A DNA stretch of 36,041 nt from MGBC114844 sp910585855. GTDB taxonomy: Bacteria > Bacillota > Clostridia > Lachnospirales > Lachnospiraceae. This document shows positions 23,669 to 32,199 of this stretch, one piece after another. The notes below the pieces were generated by a model. That model had not been told where the DNA came from. It made no database searches and saw only the letters and a program-made list of their open reading frames with translations. Within the stretch, counting starts at the first letter, position 1. Every line of letters starts with the position of its first letter. Position numbers and translations under genes: made by a program. The DNA is taken from assembly GCA_965646165.1 (NCBI GenBank), contig CBFFYP010000050.1:1-36041 (forward strand), given 5' to 3'.

Positions 23669-25762
23669 ATGTATAAAAATTTTGAAATGGAATTAGCCGG
23701 AAGAATACTGCGTGTAGACGTAGGACGAGTAGCGGCACAGGCAAATGGTGCGGCATTTATGCACTATGGTGATACTACAGTATTATCAACTGTTACTGCA
23801 TCAGAAAAACCAAGAGAGGGAATTGATTTTTTCCCACTAAGTGTAGAATATGAAGAAAAATTATATGCAGTCGGCAAAATTCCGGGTGGATTTAACCGAA
23901 GAGAGGGAAAGGCATCCGAAAATGCAATTTTAACTTCTCGTGTGATTGACAGACCGATGCGTCCGTTATTTCCAAAAGATTATAGAAATGATGTAACAAT
24001 TAACAATATGGTTATGTCAGTCGATCCAGAATGTAGTCCAGAATTAACCGCAATGTTGGGTTCTGCGATTGCAGTAGCAATTTCTGATATTCCGTTTGAC
24101 GGACCATGTGCAACAACACAGATAGGACTGATAAATGGAGAATTTGTATTGAATCCAAATGCAGAGCAAAATACCAATTCTGATTTAAAATTAACGGTTG
24201 CTTCTACAAAAGAAAAAGTAATTATGATTGAAGCTGGTGCAAATGAAGTGCCAGAAGCACAGATGATAGAAGCAATTTATAAAGCACATGAAGTGAATCA
24301 GCAGGTAATTGCTTTTATTGATAAAATTGTGGCAGAGTGCGGAAAACAAAAACATACGTATACCAGTTGTTCTGTACCAGAAGAGTTATTTGCTGCAATT
24401 CAAAAAACAGTTCCGCCGGAAGAAATGGAAAAAATTATGTTTGCAGAAGAAAAACAGGTTCGGGAAGAACGAATCCGTTTATTAAAGGATAATCTTTTCG
24501 AAACATTTTCATCGGAAGAGTACGAGGACTGGCTTCCTCTTATTGATGAGGCAGTCTATCAATATGAGAAAAAAACAGTTCGCAAGATGATTTTAAAAGA
24601 TCAAAAACGCCCAGACGGCAGAGAAATTACGCAGATTCGCCCATTGGCAGCGGAAATCGATATTATCCCTAGAGTACATGGCTCAGCAATGTTTACCAGA
24701 GGACAAACTCAAATCTGTAATGTATGTACACTAGCACCTCTTTCAGAAGCTCAGAAATTAGATGGACTGGATATAAATGAAACATCAAAACGATATATGC
24801 ATCACTATAATTTCCCTTCTTATTCGGTAGGAGAAACAAAAGTTTCCCGTGGCCCGGGACGAAGAGAAATTGGACATGGTGCACTTGCAGAACGTGCATT
24901 GATTCCGGTACTTCCTTCAGAAGAAGAATTTCCGTATGCGATTCGTACTGTATCGGAAACTTTTGAATCAAATGGTTCTACTTCAATGGCATCTACCTGT
25001 GCTTCTTGTATGTCGCTTATGGCAGCCGGAGTACCGATTAAAAAAATGGTAGCAGGGATTTCCTGTGGATTAGTTACTGGAGAAACAGATGATGATTATG
25101 TTTTATTAACGGATATTCAGGGATTGGAAGACTTTTTTGGAGATATGGATTTTAAAGTGACTGGTACGGATGCTGGAATTACTGCAATCCAAATGGATAT
25201 TAAGATTCATGGTCTGACCAGAGAGATTGTAGAGGGAGCGATTGCAAGATGCAGGGAAGCTAGGATGTTTATTATGGAGCATTGTATGAAACCTGTGATT
25301 GCAGAACCTAGAAAAGAGGTTGGACCATATGCACCGAAAATTATACAGGTTTTGATTGATCCAGCTAAAATCGGAGATGTAGTTGGACCAAAAGGAAAGA
25401 CGATTAATGCAATTATTACAGAAACAGATGTAAAGATTGATATTACAGATGAGGGTGCAGTTTCTGTATGCGGTACAGATCAAAAGCAGATGGAGAGAGC
25501 CGTAGAATATATTCAGATGATTACTTCTGATTTTGAGGAGGGAAAATATTATACCGGGAAAGTGGTTAGCATTAAAGATTTTGGTGCATTTCTTGAGTTT
25601 GCACCCGGGAAAGAAGGAATGGTGCATATTTCTAAGATTTCGAAAGAACGGATTGAGCGTGTGGAAGATGTGCTGACACTTGGGGATGTGGTAAAAGTAG
25701 TTTGCCTTGGAAAAGATAAGATGGGGAGAATTAGTTTTAGTATGAAGGATGTGCGGAATTAA
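23669..25762 (+). CDS. pnp: Polyribonucleotide nucleotidyltransferase (PNPase)
   Basis: 697 aa from the ATG at 23669 (MYKNFEMELAGR), chosen for its GGAGG site five bases upstream and for the family start; ATGs at 23657 and 23570 would add unlike sequence. A phosphorolytic 3'-5' exoribonuclease. Domains: two RNase PH-like folds (about 1-230 and 310-540) with GGFNRREGKASENAILTSRVIDRPMRPLFP and GPGRREIGHGALAERAL; a helical linker; KH domain (about 555-615, IGDVVGPKGKTINAI); S1 domain (about 620-690, YYTGKVVSIKDFGAFLEFAPGKEGMVHIS). All expected parts are present. Confidence 0.98.
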   Translation: MYKNFEMELAGRILRVDVGRVAAQANGAAFMHYGDTTVLSTVTASEKPREGIDFFPLSVEYEEKLYAVGKIPGGFNRREGKASENAILTSRVIDRPMRPLFPKDYRNDVTINNMVMSVDPECSPELTAMLGSAIAVAISDIPFDGPCATTQIGLINGEFVLNPNAEQNTNSDLKLTVASTKEKVIMIEAGANEVPEAQMIEAIYKAHEVNQQVIAFIDKIVAECGKQKHTYTSCSVPEELFAAIQKTVPPEEMEKIMFAEEKQVREERIRLLKDNLFETFSSEEYEDWLPLIDEAVYQYEKKTVRKMILKDQKRPDGREITQIRPLAAEIDIIPRVHGSAMFTRGQTQICNVCTLAPLSEAQKLDGLDINETSKRYMHHYNFPSYSVGETKVSRGPGRREIGHGALAERALIPVLPSEEEFPYAIRTVSETFESNGSTSMASTCASCMSLMAAGVPIKKMVAGISCGLVTGETDDDYVLLTDIQGLEDFFGDMDFKVTGTDAGITAIQMDIKIHGLTREIVEGAIARCREARMFIMEHCMKPVIAEPRKEVGPYAPKIIQVLIDPAKIGDVVGPKGKTINAIITETDVKIDITDEGAVSVCGTDQKQMERAVEYIQMITSDFEEGKYYTGKVVSIKDFGAFLEFAPGKEGMVHISKISKERIERVEDVLTLGDVVKVVCLGKDKMGRISFSMKDVRN

Positions 25763-25784
25763 AAAAGAAGGCTGTCGATACCGG

Positions 25785-25950
25785 AGGCTGGAAGCAGAAG
25801 AAAGGTCTGCACCGAGCTCGCTTGCGCTTAGCATTTCCTATTTTCATAGCGGACACATAAGGCACTAAAACACAGCAATACCGTGCCTAAGTGCCAATGA
25901 GAAATGATGACCCTCTGCAAACCTTTCTTCTGCTTCCGGCTGTGTATTCC
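25785..25950 (+). repeat. Family B structured repeat, copy B3 (plus)
   Basis: Terminal stem GGCTGGAAGCAGAAGAAAGG... (25785-25810) with 25915-25941; core CTTAGCATTTCCTATTTTCATAGCGG; inner hairpin AGGCAC (25860-25865) with GTGCCT (25883-25888); tail GGCTGTGTATTCC to 25950. The head is degenerate (CGGAGGCT instead of GGACGCC). Inner and outer stems differ in sequence from B1 but stay paired. It begins about 20 bases after the pnp stop. Confidence 0.82.
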
Positions 25951-26052
25951 GAAAATTAACCGAGTAGGAAAAAATTTTTCCTTTACTTGTGCGTTGGGTA
26001 CACATTAGCTTTATTGATAGTTTTTTTGATAAGTGTCTGTGTATGTAAAAAG

Positions 26053-26080
26053 AGGGCGAGATGACTCGTCCTTTATTTTT
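26053..26080 (+). terminator. Rho-independent terminator
   Basis: AGGGCGAG (26053-26060) pairs with CTCGTCCT (26065-26072, one G-T pair) across an ATGA loop, followed by TTATTTTT. It lies between copy B3 and the GNAT gene, and probably ends the pnp transcript. The rest of 25951-26125 shows no gene. Confidence 0.8.
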
Positions 26081-26125
26081 GTGTGGTTGATTGTATGGTG
26101 ATAAGGTAAGATAGGAGAGGAAATG

Positions 26126-26659
26126 ATGGAGATAAAGACATTTGAGATTTCATATCTAAAAGAAACGAAAATGGTTTTAAGAAATGCATTTTTTCATGAA
26201 AACAGCAATGATGTTTTTAATGAATGGGAATTTGCGGAAACTGTATTAAAATCAAAGGGATATTTGCCGGAATTATGTGTGATTGCTTTAGACGGAAAAA
26301 ATGTGATTGGCTATAATGTACTGACTAAAGCAGAAATAGGTGGTCAGTCAGGCTTGGCACTAGGACCTTTAGGAGTAAAAAAGGAATATCAAAATATAGG
26401 AGTAGGTTCTGCCCTTGTAAAAGAATGTATTCGAAGAGCAGAAAAATTGGGTTATCCATGGATTGCTTTGTTGGGAGGAAAGTATTATTCCCGATTTGGA
26501 TTTGAAAGAGGAAAAGTTTATGGGATTACGGTATCAGACAATGAATTTGAGAATGAGCATTTGCAGATAATGTTTTTGGATAAATTGGCGAAAAATAACA
26601 TTTCTGGGAAGTTGGTTTACTGTGATGCATTTTATGATGCCAATGGGAATTTATTGTAA
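26126..26659 (+). CDS. GNAT-family N-acetyltransferase (YhbS-like)
   Basis: 177 aa from the second of two adjacent ATGs (26123, 26126); the second gives better spacing to AGGAGAGG. Acetyl-CoA-dependent acyl transfer. Motif A is visible as LGPLGVKKEYQNIGVGSALV (V-x5-Q-x-x-G-x-G/A) followed by ECIRRAEKLGYPWIALLGGKYYSRFGFERG, the YYSRFGF signature of the COG3153 (YhbS-like) group. Substrate unknown. A single gene between two family B repeats. Confidence 0.88.
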   Translation: MEIKTFEISYLKETKMVLRNAFFHENSNDVFNEWEFAETVLKSKGYLPELCVIALDGKNVIGYNVLTKAEIGGQSGLALGPLGVKKEYQNIGVGSALVKECIRRAEKLGYPWIALLGGKYYSRFGFERGKVYGITVSDNEFENEHLQIMFLDKLAKNNISGKLVYCDAFYDANGNLL

Positions 26660-26670
26660 AGGTTCAGGGG

Positions 26671-26714
26671 GGACACTGGAAATCAGAAGGAAGTCCTATT
26701 TCGGGCTCACTTGC
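26671..26714 (+). repeat. Family B repeat, truncated 5' fragment abutting a reverse copy
   Basis: GGACACTGGAAATCAGAAGGAAGTCC...GGGCTCACTTGC matches the first 44 bases of family B copies and then stops. It begins 11 bases after the GNAT stop and runs almost directly into the reverse copy at 26724. TTCTGATAGG follows and can still pair with part of the left arm. Confidence 0.7.
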
Positions 26715-26723
26715 TTCTGATAG

Positions 26724-26891
26724 GGAATACACAGCCGAAATCCGAAGAAAGGTCTGCGCAGGGTCATCATTTCCCGTCGGCATTTAGGCATGGTACTGCT
26801 GTATTTTCGTGCCTTATGTGTCCGCTATGAAAATAGGAAATGCTAAGCGAGAGCGGGCTCGGAGCAGACTTTTCTTCGGATTTTGGCGTCC
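26724..26891 (-). repeat. Family B structured repeat, copy B4 (minus)
   Basis: Complete unit in reverse: tail GGAATACACAGCC, terminal stem CCGAAATCCGAAGAAAGGTCTGC with GCAGACTTTTCTTCGGATTTTGG, core with the TAGGAAATGCTAAGC block, head GGCGTCC at 26885-26891. The stem sequence is unrelated to those of B1 and B3. Confidence 0.85.
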
Positions 26892-26990
26892 TCCTCAGCG
26901 AAAACTAACTAGAAAATTTTATAGCAAAATTGGATTTATATGGGATTTTTTGGTGCTTTTTTCTATATTTTTCTTTTAAATAAAGGGTGC

Positions 26991-27056
26991 TTTTATCAAT
27001 TTTTATCAATTCCTGTCAATTTCTAACTTGCATAAATTTTAATTTTGGATTATAGT
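26991..27056 (+). promoter_or_regulatory. rnf promoter with three tandem 10-bp repeats upstream
   Basis: -35 TTGCAT (27028-27033), 17 bases, -10 TATAGT (27051-27056). Immediately upstream are three direct 10-bp repeats, one helical turn each: TTTTATCAAT (26991), TTTTATCAAT (27001), TCCTGTCAAT (27011). This spacing is what a multimeric activator or repressor would recognise. The leader (about 27063-27157) contains an AT-rich inverted repeat between CGAATA (27082) and TATTCG (27108). Confidence 0.65.
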
Positions 27057-27157
27057 TAAAGTAAATACGTCACTATGTGTACGAATATATATGAATATTA
27101 GAATATTTATTCGGAATATATTGACGGAGAGTATATCAACGGAAAGAGAGGAAGTTC

Positions 27158-28480
27158 ATGGAATTAGCAACATTTAAGGGTGGAATTCATCCGGCTGAAG
27201 GAAAAGAATTGTCAAAAGACAAGCCGATGCGGGAGCTGAAGCCCGGAAAAGAATTGGTTTATCCGGTATCGCAGCATATCGGTGCACCTGCTGTTCCTAA
27301 CGTGGCAGTGGGGGATTTGGTACAAGTTGGGCAAACGATTGCCGAAGCGGGAGGTTTTATTTCTGCTCCGGTCATTTCTTCCGTATCCGGTAAAGTGAAA
27401 AAAATCGAAAACCGGGTTTTGGCGAACGGTAATACTGCACTTTGCATTGTAGTAGAAAATGACGAGCAGTATACAAAAGCACCGAAAGTAGGAGAAAAAC
27501 GGGATTATCGCAAACTTTCAAAGGAGCAGATTCGCAGTATTGTGAAGGAAGCCGGAATTGTCGGATTAGGGGGTGCAGGATTTCCTACCAATGTTAAATT
27601 GACACCGAAAGATGACAACAAAATTGATTTTGTAATTATCAATGGAGCAGAGTGTGAGCCTTATTTAACTTCGGATTATCGGATGCTTTTAGAACAGCCG
27701 GAGAGAGTGGTAGAGGGACTGAAAATTGAACTGCAGCTTTTTGAACGAGCACAGGGTATTATTGCGATTGAAAACAATAAACCAGATGCGATTGCAAAGC
27801 TAGAACAGTTGACGGCACAGGAATCTAGGATAAAGGTATGTCCGCTGCAGACAAAGTATCCTCAGGGCGGAGAGCGTTTTTTGATCTATGCCGTAACCGG
27901 GCGTAAGATTAATTCTTCTATGCTTCCGGCAGATGCAGGGTGTGTAGTAAGTAATGTGGATACGGCAGCAGCAATTCAAATGGCGGTCAGTGAATCGACT
28001 CCTTTGATACGGAGAATTATTACAGTAACAGGAAATGCTGTAAAAAATCCTCAGAATTTTATCGTGCCGACCGGGATTTGCTATCAGGATTTGTTAGATG
28101 CAGCAGGAGGACTGACTTGTGAACCGGAAAAAATTATCAATGGCGGACCTATGATGGGAAAAGCAATGTTTCGTTTAGATGTGCCAGTAACAAAAAATTC
28201 AACGGCACTGCTTGCTTTGACCAAAGACGAGGTTTCCGCTATGGAGCCAAGTGCTTGTATTCGCTGCGGGCGCTGTGTATCGGTTTGTCCGGGGCATATT
28301 GTACCGCAGATGCTTTATGAAGTAGCTGTACATGGAGATGCAGAACAGTTTGAAAAATTGAATGGAATGGAATGTTGTGAATGTGGAAGCTGTACATTTA
28401 TATGTCCTGCCAAAAGAAATTTGACACAGGCGTTTGCTCAGATGCGGGCGACTGTAATGGCAAACCGTAAGAAGAAATAG
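27158..28480 (+). CDS. rnfC: Rnf complex subunit RnfC (ferredoxin:NAD+ oxidoreductase, NADH-binding)
   Basis: 440 aa. RnfC is the peripheral subunit where NAD+ is reduced with electrons from ferredoxin while Na+ or H+ is pumped. Seen: an N-terminal HPAEGKELSKDKPMREL and barrel-sandwich region (about 1-100), the Gly-rich VGLGGAGFPTNVKL and ECEPYLTSDYRM blocks of the NADH/FMN-binding fold, and two C-terminal 4Fe-4S motifs CIRCGRCVSVCPGH and CCECGSCTFICPAKR. First gene of the operon, under the promoter at 27028; GAGAGGAAG precedes the start. Confidence 0.96.
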   Translation: MELATFKGGIHPAEGKELSKDKPMRELKPGKELVYPVSQHIGAPAVPNVAVGDLVQVGQTIAEAGGFISAPVISSVSGKVKKIENRVLANGNTALCIVVENDEQYTKAPKVGEKRDYRKLSKEQIRSIVKEAGIVGLGGAGFPTNVKLTPKDDNKIDFVIINGAECEPYLTSDYRMLLEQPERVVEGLKIELQLFERAQGIIAIENNKPDAIAKLEQLTAQESRIKVCPLQTKYPQGGERFLIYAVTGRKINSSMLPADAGCVVSNVDTAAAIQMAVSESTPLIRRIITVTGNAVKNPQNFIVPTGICYQDLLDAAGGLTCEPEKIINGGPMMGKAMFRLDVPVTKNSTALLALTKDEVSAMEPSACIRCGRCVSVCPGHIVPQMLYEVAVHGDAEQFEKLNGMECCECGSCTFICPAKRNLTQAFAQMRATVMANRKKK

Positions 28481-28496
28481 AGGGAGGAGAGCGATC

Positions 28497-29435
28497 ATGA
28501 GTCATATGTTAAATGTATCCTGTGCGCCTCATGTAAGAAGTAAAGATTCTACACACAGCATTATGTTCGATGTAGTAATTGCATTGCTTCCTGCTACGGC
28601 ATTTGGTATTTTTCATTTTGGATATCGTGCCTTGATTATTATGCTGGTATCCATTGCCGCATGTGTCGGGACAGAATATTTATACCAGCGGGGAATGAAA
28701 CAAAAGATTACAATAGAGGACGGCAGCGCATTGGTAACAGGAATGTTATTAGGCATGAATCTTTCAGTAGAAGTACCATGGTGGATTCCGCTGCTTGGAG
28801 GAATATTTGCTATTTTAGTAGTAAAACAGTTATTTGGTGGATTGGGACAGAATTTTATGAATCCGGCTTTGGCAGCACGCTGTTTTTTGCTGATTTCTTT
28901 TGCAGGAAGGATGACAAAATTTTCCTGTGACGGCGTTTCTGGAGCAACACCGCTTGCTTTATTAAAAAATGGAGAGCAAGTAAATGTAACCAATATGTTT
29001 TTAGGGTTTATCGGCGGTACGATTGGTGAGGTTTCGGCACTGGCAGTTTTAATTGGTGCAGCGTATTTGGTATGGAAAAAAGTAATCAGTCTTCGGATTC
29101 CGCTTACTTATATTGGAACATTTGCTTTATTTGTATTGCTTTTTGGCGGGCATGGTTTGGATTTTTCTTATTTAGGAGCGCAGTTATTTGGAGGCGGTTT
29201 AATGTTGGGAGCATTTTTTATGGCAACGGATTATGTTACTAGCCCAATTACTCCAAACGGACAGATTGTATTTGGTGTTATGCTTGGAATTTTAACAGGA
29301 ATTTTCCGTATCTTTGGTGCTTCTGCAGAAGGAGTTTCTTATGCAATTATCTTCTGCAATATGCTGGTGCCATTGATTGAGCGTATCACCTTGCCAACCG
29401 CATTTGGAAAGGAGAAGGCAGGAAATGGAAAATAA
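28497..29435 (+). CDS. rnfD: Rnf complex subunit RnfD
   Basis: 312 aa membrane protein with about nine hydrophobic segments. Carries a covalent FMN; the attachment motif is visible as GVSGATPLALL near residue 150. NPALAARCFLLISF and YVTSPITPNGQIVFGVMLG are typical. GGGAGGAGAG precedes the start, 16 bases after rnfC. Its 3' end overlaps rnfG by 11 bases. Confidence 0.96.
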   Translation: MSHMLNVSCAPHVRSKDSTHSIMFDVVIALLPATAFGIFHFGYRALIIMLVSIAACVGTEYLYQRGMKQKITIEDGSALVTGMLLGMNLSVEVPWWIPLLGGIFAILVVKQLFGGLGQNFMNPALAARCFLLISFAGRMTKFSCDGVSGATPLALLKNGEQVNVTNMFLGFIGGTIGEVSALAVLIGAAYLVWKKVISLRIPLTYIGTFALFVLLFGGHGLDFSYLGAQLFGGGLMLGAFFMATDYVTSPITPNGQIVFGVMLGILTGIFRIFGASAEGVSYAIIFCNMLVPLIERITLPTAFGKEKAGNGK

Positions 29436-30051
29436 GAAAAAAGACACAATGATAAAAGATTCCCTGATTCTCTGTGCCATTACATTGATTGCAGGGCTGC
29501 TGCTTGGTGTAATTTATGATATGACAAAAGAGCCGATTGCACAGCGAAAGATTATAGAAAAGCAGAATACATACCGTTCCGTATACGAAACGGCAGTAAG
29601 TTTTGAAGAATCCGAAGAACTGGCAGCAAAGGTATCTGCCTGTCAAAGTAATTGGGATGCAAACGGCAGTGAATTTGGTAAGGTAGCGGTTAATGAAGCA
29701 CTATATGCAAAAGATGCAGATGGTACAGTAATTGGATATATTGTTTCTGCTACTTCAAAAGAAGGCTATGGCGGAGATGTACAGGTTGCAATGGGAATCC
29801 GTTTAGATGGCTATATTGAAGGCGTTTCGATTCTGGATATGAATGAAACGGTAGGACTTGGGGCAAGAGCAAAAGAACCGGCATTTCTTTCTCAATATAT
29901 GAATAAAAGTGTCGACCGGTTTTTGGTGATAACAACGGGAGCTTCTGCTGAAAATGAAATTGATGCAATGACAAGTTCTACGATTACATCAAAGGCAGTT
30001 ACCAATGCAATCAATGCAGCACTTGCCTTTGTATCGGATTATGCAGAATAA
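29425..30051 (+). CDS. rnfG: Rnf complex subunit RnfG
   Basis: 208 aa from the ATG at 29425 (MENKKKDTMIKDSLIL), which overlaps the rnfD stop; an earlier in-frame ATG at 29377 lies well inside rnfD. One N-terminal membrane helix (about 10-32) with the rest outside. The covalent-FMN Thr is in DAMTSSTITSKAV near residue 190, and GYGGDVQVAMGIRLDGYIEGVSIL is the FMN-binding domain signature. AAGGAGAAGG is the ribosome site. Confidence 0.94.
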   Translation: MENKKKDTMIKDSLILCAITLIAGLLLGVIYDMTKEPIAQRKIIEKQNTYRSVYETAVSFEESEELAAKVSACQSNWDANGSEFGKVAVNEALYAKDADGTVIGYIVSATSKEGYGGDVQVAMGIRLDGYIEGVSILDMNETVGLGARAKEPAFLSQYMNKSVDRFLVITTGASAENEIDAMTSSTITSKAVTNAINAALAFVSDYAE

Positions 30052-30072
30052 AATATAGAAAAGAGGAACAAA

Positions 30073-30777
30073 ATGAATCGATATTTAGAACGTATTTATA
30101 ACGGGATTATCAAAGAAAATCCTACTTTTGTTCTGATGCTTGGAATGTGTCCGACATTGGCAGTTACCACTTCAGCAATGAATGGACTTGGTATGGGACT
30201 TTCCACAACAGTGGTATTGATTTTATCCAATATGATTATTTCCCTGCTTCGGAAGATTATACCGGACAAAGTAAGAATTCCGGCATTTATTGTAATTGTA
30301 GCTTCTTTTGTTACCATGTTGGAACTTTTAATGGAAGCTTATGTCTATGATTTATATCGCTCACTTGGAATTTATATTTCTTTGATCGTAGTAAACTGTA
30401 TTATTTTAGGACGTGCAGAGGCTTATGCATATAAAAATTCCGTTCTTCTTTCTGCTTGTGACGGAATTGGTATGGGGCTTGGATTTACGATTGGGCTTAC
30501 TTGTATTGGTGCATTTCGGGAATGGATTGGTTCTGGTACAATATTTGGTGCAGCATTAGCACCGGCTTCTTATGAACCAGTCAGCATTTTTATTATGGCA
30601 CCGGGTGCGTTTTTTGTACTTGCAGCATTGACGGCACTTCAAAATAAGCTGAAATTAAAGTCTGCTACCAACCAAAAGGGCAGTGATATCTCCTGCGGAG
30701 GAAATTGTGCGGCATGTTCTGGAAATACCTGCCGGACAAATCATGAAAAGATTCAGAGCGGGAAGGAAGCAAAATAA
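30073..30777 (+). CDS. rnfE: Rnf complex subunit RnfE, with Cys-rich C-terminal tail
   Basis: 234 aa with six hydrophobic segments. RnfE and RnfA form an inverted pair in the membrane; two conserved Cys, in MLGMCPTLAV and VVNCIILGRAEA, correspond to ligands of the intramembrane iron centre. After the last helix there is an unusual tail of about 35 residues with four Cys in the order CGGNCAACSGNTC, not part of the core fold as I know it. It could bind iron-sulfur or zinc, or be unstructured. AGAGGAAC precedes the start. Confidence 0.94.
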   Translation: MNRYLERIYNGIIKENPTFVLMLGMCPTLAVTTSAMNGLGMGLSTTVVLILSNMIISLLRKIIPDKVRIPAFIVIVASFVTMLELLMEAYVYDLYRSLGIYISLIVVNCIILGRAEAYAYKNSVLLSACDGIGMGLGFTIGLTCIGAFREWIGSGTIFGAALAPASYEPVSIFIMAPGAFFVLAALTALQNKLKLKSATNQKGSDISCGGNCAACSGNTCRTNHEKIQSGKEAK

Positions 30778-30797
30778 AAAGAAAGGCGGAAAGCAGT

Positions 30798-31373
30798 ATG
30801 AAAGAATTACTGATTATTTTGATTAGTGCGGCACTGGTAAATAATGTGGTTCTCAGCCAGTTTTTAGGGCTTTGTCCATTTTTGGGCGTATCGAAAAAAG
30901 TAGATACTTCTGTTGGAATGGGTGCAGCGGTTATCTTTGTTATTACCATCGCTTCAGCGGTAACCAGTGTGCTTTATACACAGGTATTGGTGCGGTTTCA
31001 TTTAGAGTATCTGCAGACAATCGTATTTATTTTAGTAATTGCGGCATTGGTGCAGTTTGTAGAAATTGTATTAAAGAAAGTAATGCCCGGACTTTATCAG
31101 GCACTTGGTGTTTATCTGCCGTTGATTACAACAAACTGTGCTGTACTGGGTATTGCAATTATCAATGTACAGAAGGAATATGGTATTTTAAAGAGTATTA
31201 TCAATGGTTTTGGTACAGCAGCAGGTTTTACGATTGCGATTGTAATTCTTGCCGGTATCCGGGAGAGAAACGAGCATAATGATATACCGAAAGCATTTCA
31301 GGGTTCTCCGATTCTTTTAATTACAGCCGGACTGATGGCAATGGCGTTTGTTGGATTCTCAGGTGTATTATAA
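30798..31373 (+). CDS. rnfA: Rnf complex subunit RnfA
   Basis: 191 aa with six hydrophobic segments, the standard length. Homologous to RnfE in opposite topology. Conserved Cys in SQFLGLCPFLGVSKK and LITTNCAVLGIAII match those in RnfE and would complete the membrane iron centre. AAAGGCGGA precedes the start. Spacing of 20-23 bases on either side keeps it in the operon. Confidence 0.96.
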   Translation: MKELLIILISAALVNNVVLSQFLGLCPFLGVSKKVDTSVGMGAAVIFVITIASAVTSVLYTQVLVRFHLEYLQTIVFILVIAALVQFVEIVLKKVMPGLYQALGVYLPLITTNCAVLGIAIINVQKEYGILKSIINGFGTAAGFTIAIVILAGIRERNEHNDIPKAFQGSPILLITAGLMAMAFVGFSGVL

Positions 31374-31396
31374 GATAAGAAAGGAGGAAAACAAAA

Positions 31397-32182
31397 ATGA
31401 GTGCAATTATGGTTGCTACTGTCGTTGTCGGTGCTACTGGGTTGATTATTGGGCTGGTATTAGGAGTTGCAAATAAAAAGTTTGAAGTAGAAGTGGATGA
31501 ACGTGAAGTAGCAGTAAGAGGATTTCTTCCCGGAAATAACTGCGGTGGCTGCGGATATGCTGGATGTGACGGTCTGGCGGCTGCGATTGTAAAGGGGGAA
31601 GCACCGGTAAACGGATGTCCGGTTGGCGGGGCTTCTGTAGCAGAGCAGATTAGCGGGGTTATGGGAATCAGTGCCGGAGCAAGTGAAAAGCAGGTGGCTT
31701 TTGTAAAATGTATTGGAACTTGTGATAAGACGGAGAGAAAATATAATTATTATGGGATTCCAGATTGTAAAGAAGCGGTAATGACACCCGGGCGTGGAGA
31801 AAAAAGCTGTGCGTTTGGGTGTTTGGGGTATGGATCTTGTGTAAATGCCTGTCAGTTTGATGCAATTCATGTGATAGATGGGGTGGCTGTTGTGGATAAG
31901 GAGAAGTGTGTGGCTTGTGGGAAGTGTGTAGCGGCTTGTCCAAAACAGTTAATTGAATTAGTACCTTATTCGGCGAAGCATTTGGTTCGGTGCAGTTCGA
32001 AAGAGAAGGGGAAGGCCGTAAAGGATGCTTGTTCTGTGGGGTGTATTGGATGTACTCTTTGTACAAAGCAGTGCGAGAGTAAGGCTATTACGGTTACGCA
32101 GAATATTGCGCATATTGATTATGCGAAGTGTACAAATTGTGGGAAGTGTGCGGAGAAATGTCCGGTTAAGATTATTTCCTGA
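31397..32182 (+). CDS. rnfB: Rnf complex subunit RnfB (ferredoxin-binding, multiple Fe-S clusters)
   Basis: 261 aa. One N-terminal membrane helix (about 5-28), then the RnfB-specific cluster motif GNNCGGCGYAGCDGLAAAI...GCPVGG, a second Cys-rich segment (CIGTCDKTERKYNYYGIPDC...CAFGCLGYGSCVNAC), and further ferredoxin-type 4Fe-4S motifs (CVACGKCVAACPKQ, CIGCTLCTKQC, CTNCGKCAEKCPVK). Receives electrons from reduced ferredoxin. AAAGGAGG is its strong ribosome site. Last gene of the operon; a family A repeat starts 18 bases after the stop. Confidence 0.97.
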   Translation: MSAIMVATVVVGATGLIIGLVLGVANKKFEVEVDEREVAVRGFLPGNNCGGCGYAGCDGLAAAIVKGEAPVNGCPVGGASVAEQISGVMGISAGASEKQVAFVKCIGTCDKTERKYNYYGIPDCKEAVMTPGRGEKSCAFGCLGYGSCVNACQFDAIHVIDGVAVVDKEKCVACGKCVAACPKQLIELVPYSAKHLVRCSSKEKGKAVKDACSVGCIGCTLCTKQCESKAITVTQNIAHIDYAKCTNCGKCAEKCPVKIIS

Positions 32183-32199
32183 ATTTTTATTCTGGAGGG

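Noticed and set aside
25106..25834. 242-codon minus-strand frame inside pnp
   Set aside because: Shadow of pnp with biased Asn/His/Leu/Phe content and no recognisable domain.
31460..32066. Minus-strand frames inside rnfB
   Set aside because: Antisense of Cys-rich ferredoxin motifs; low-complexity products.
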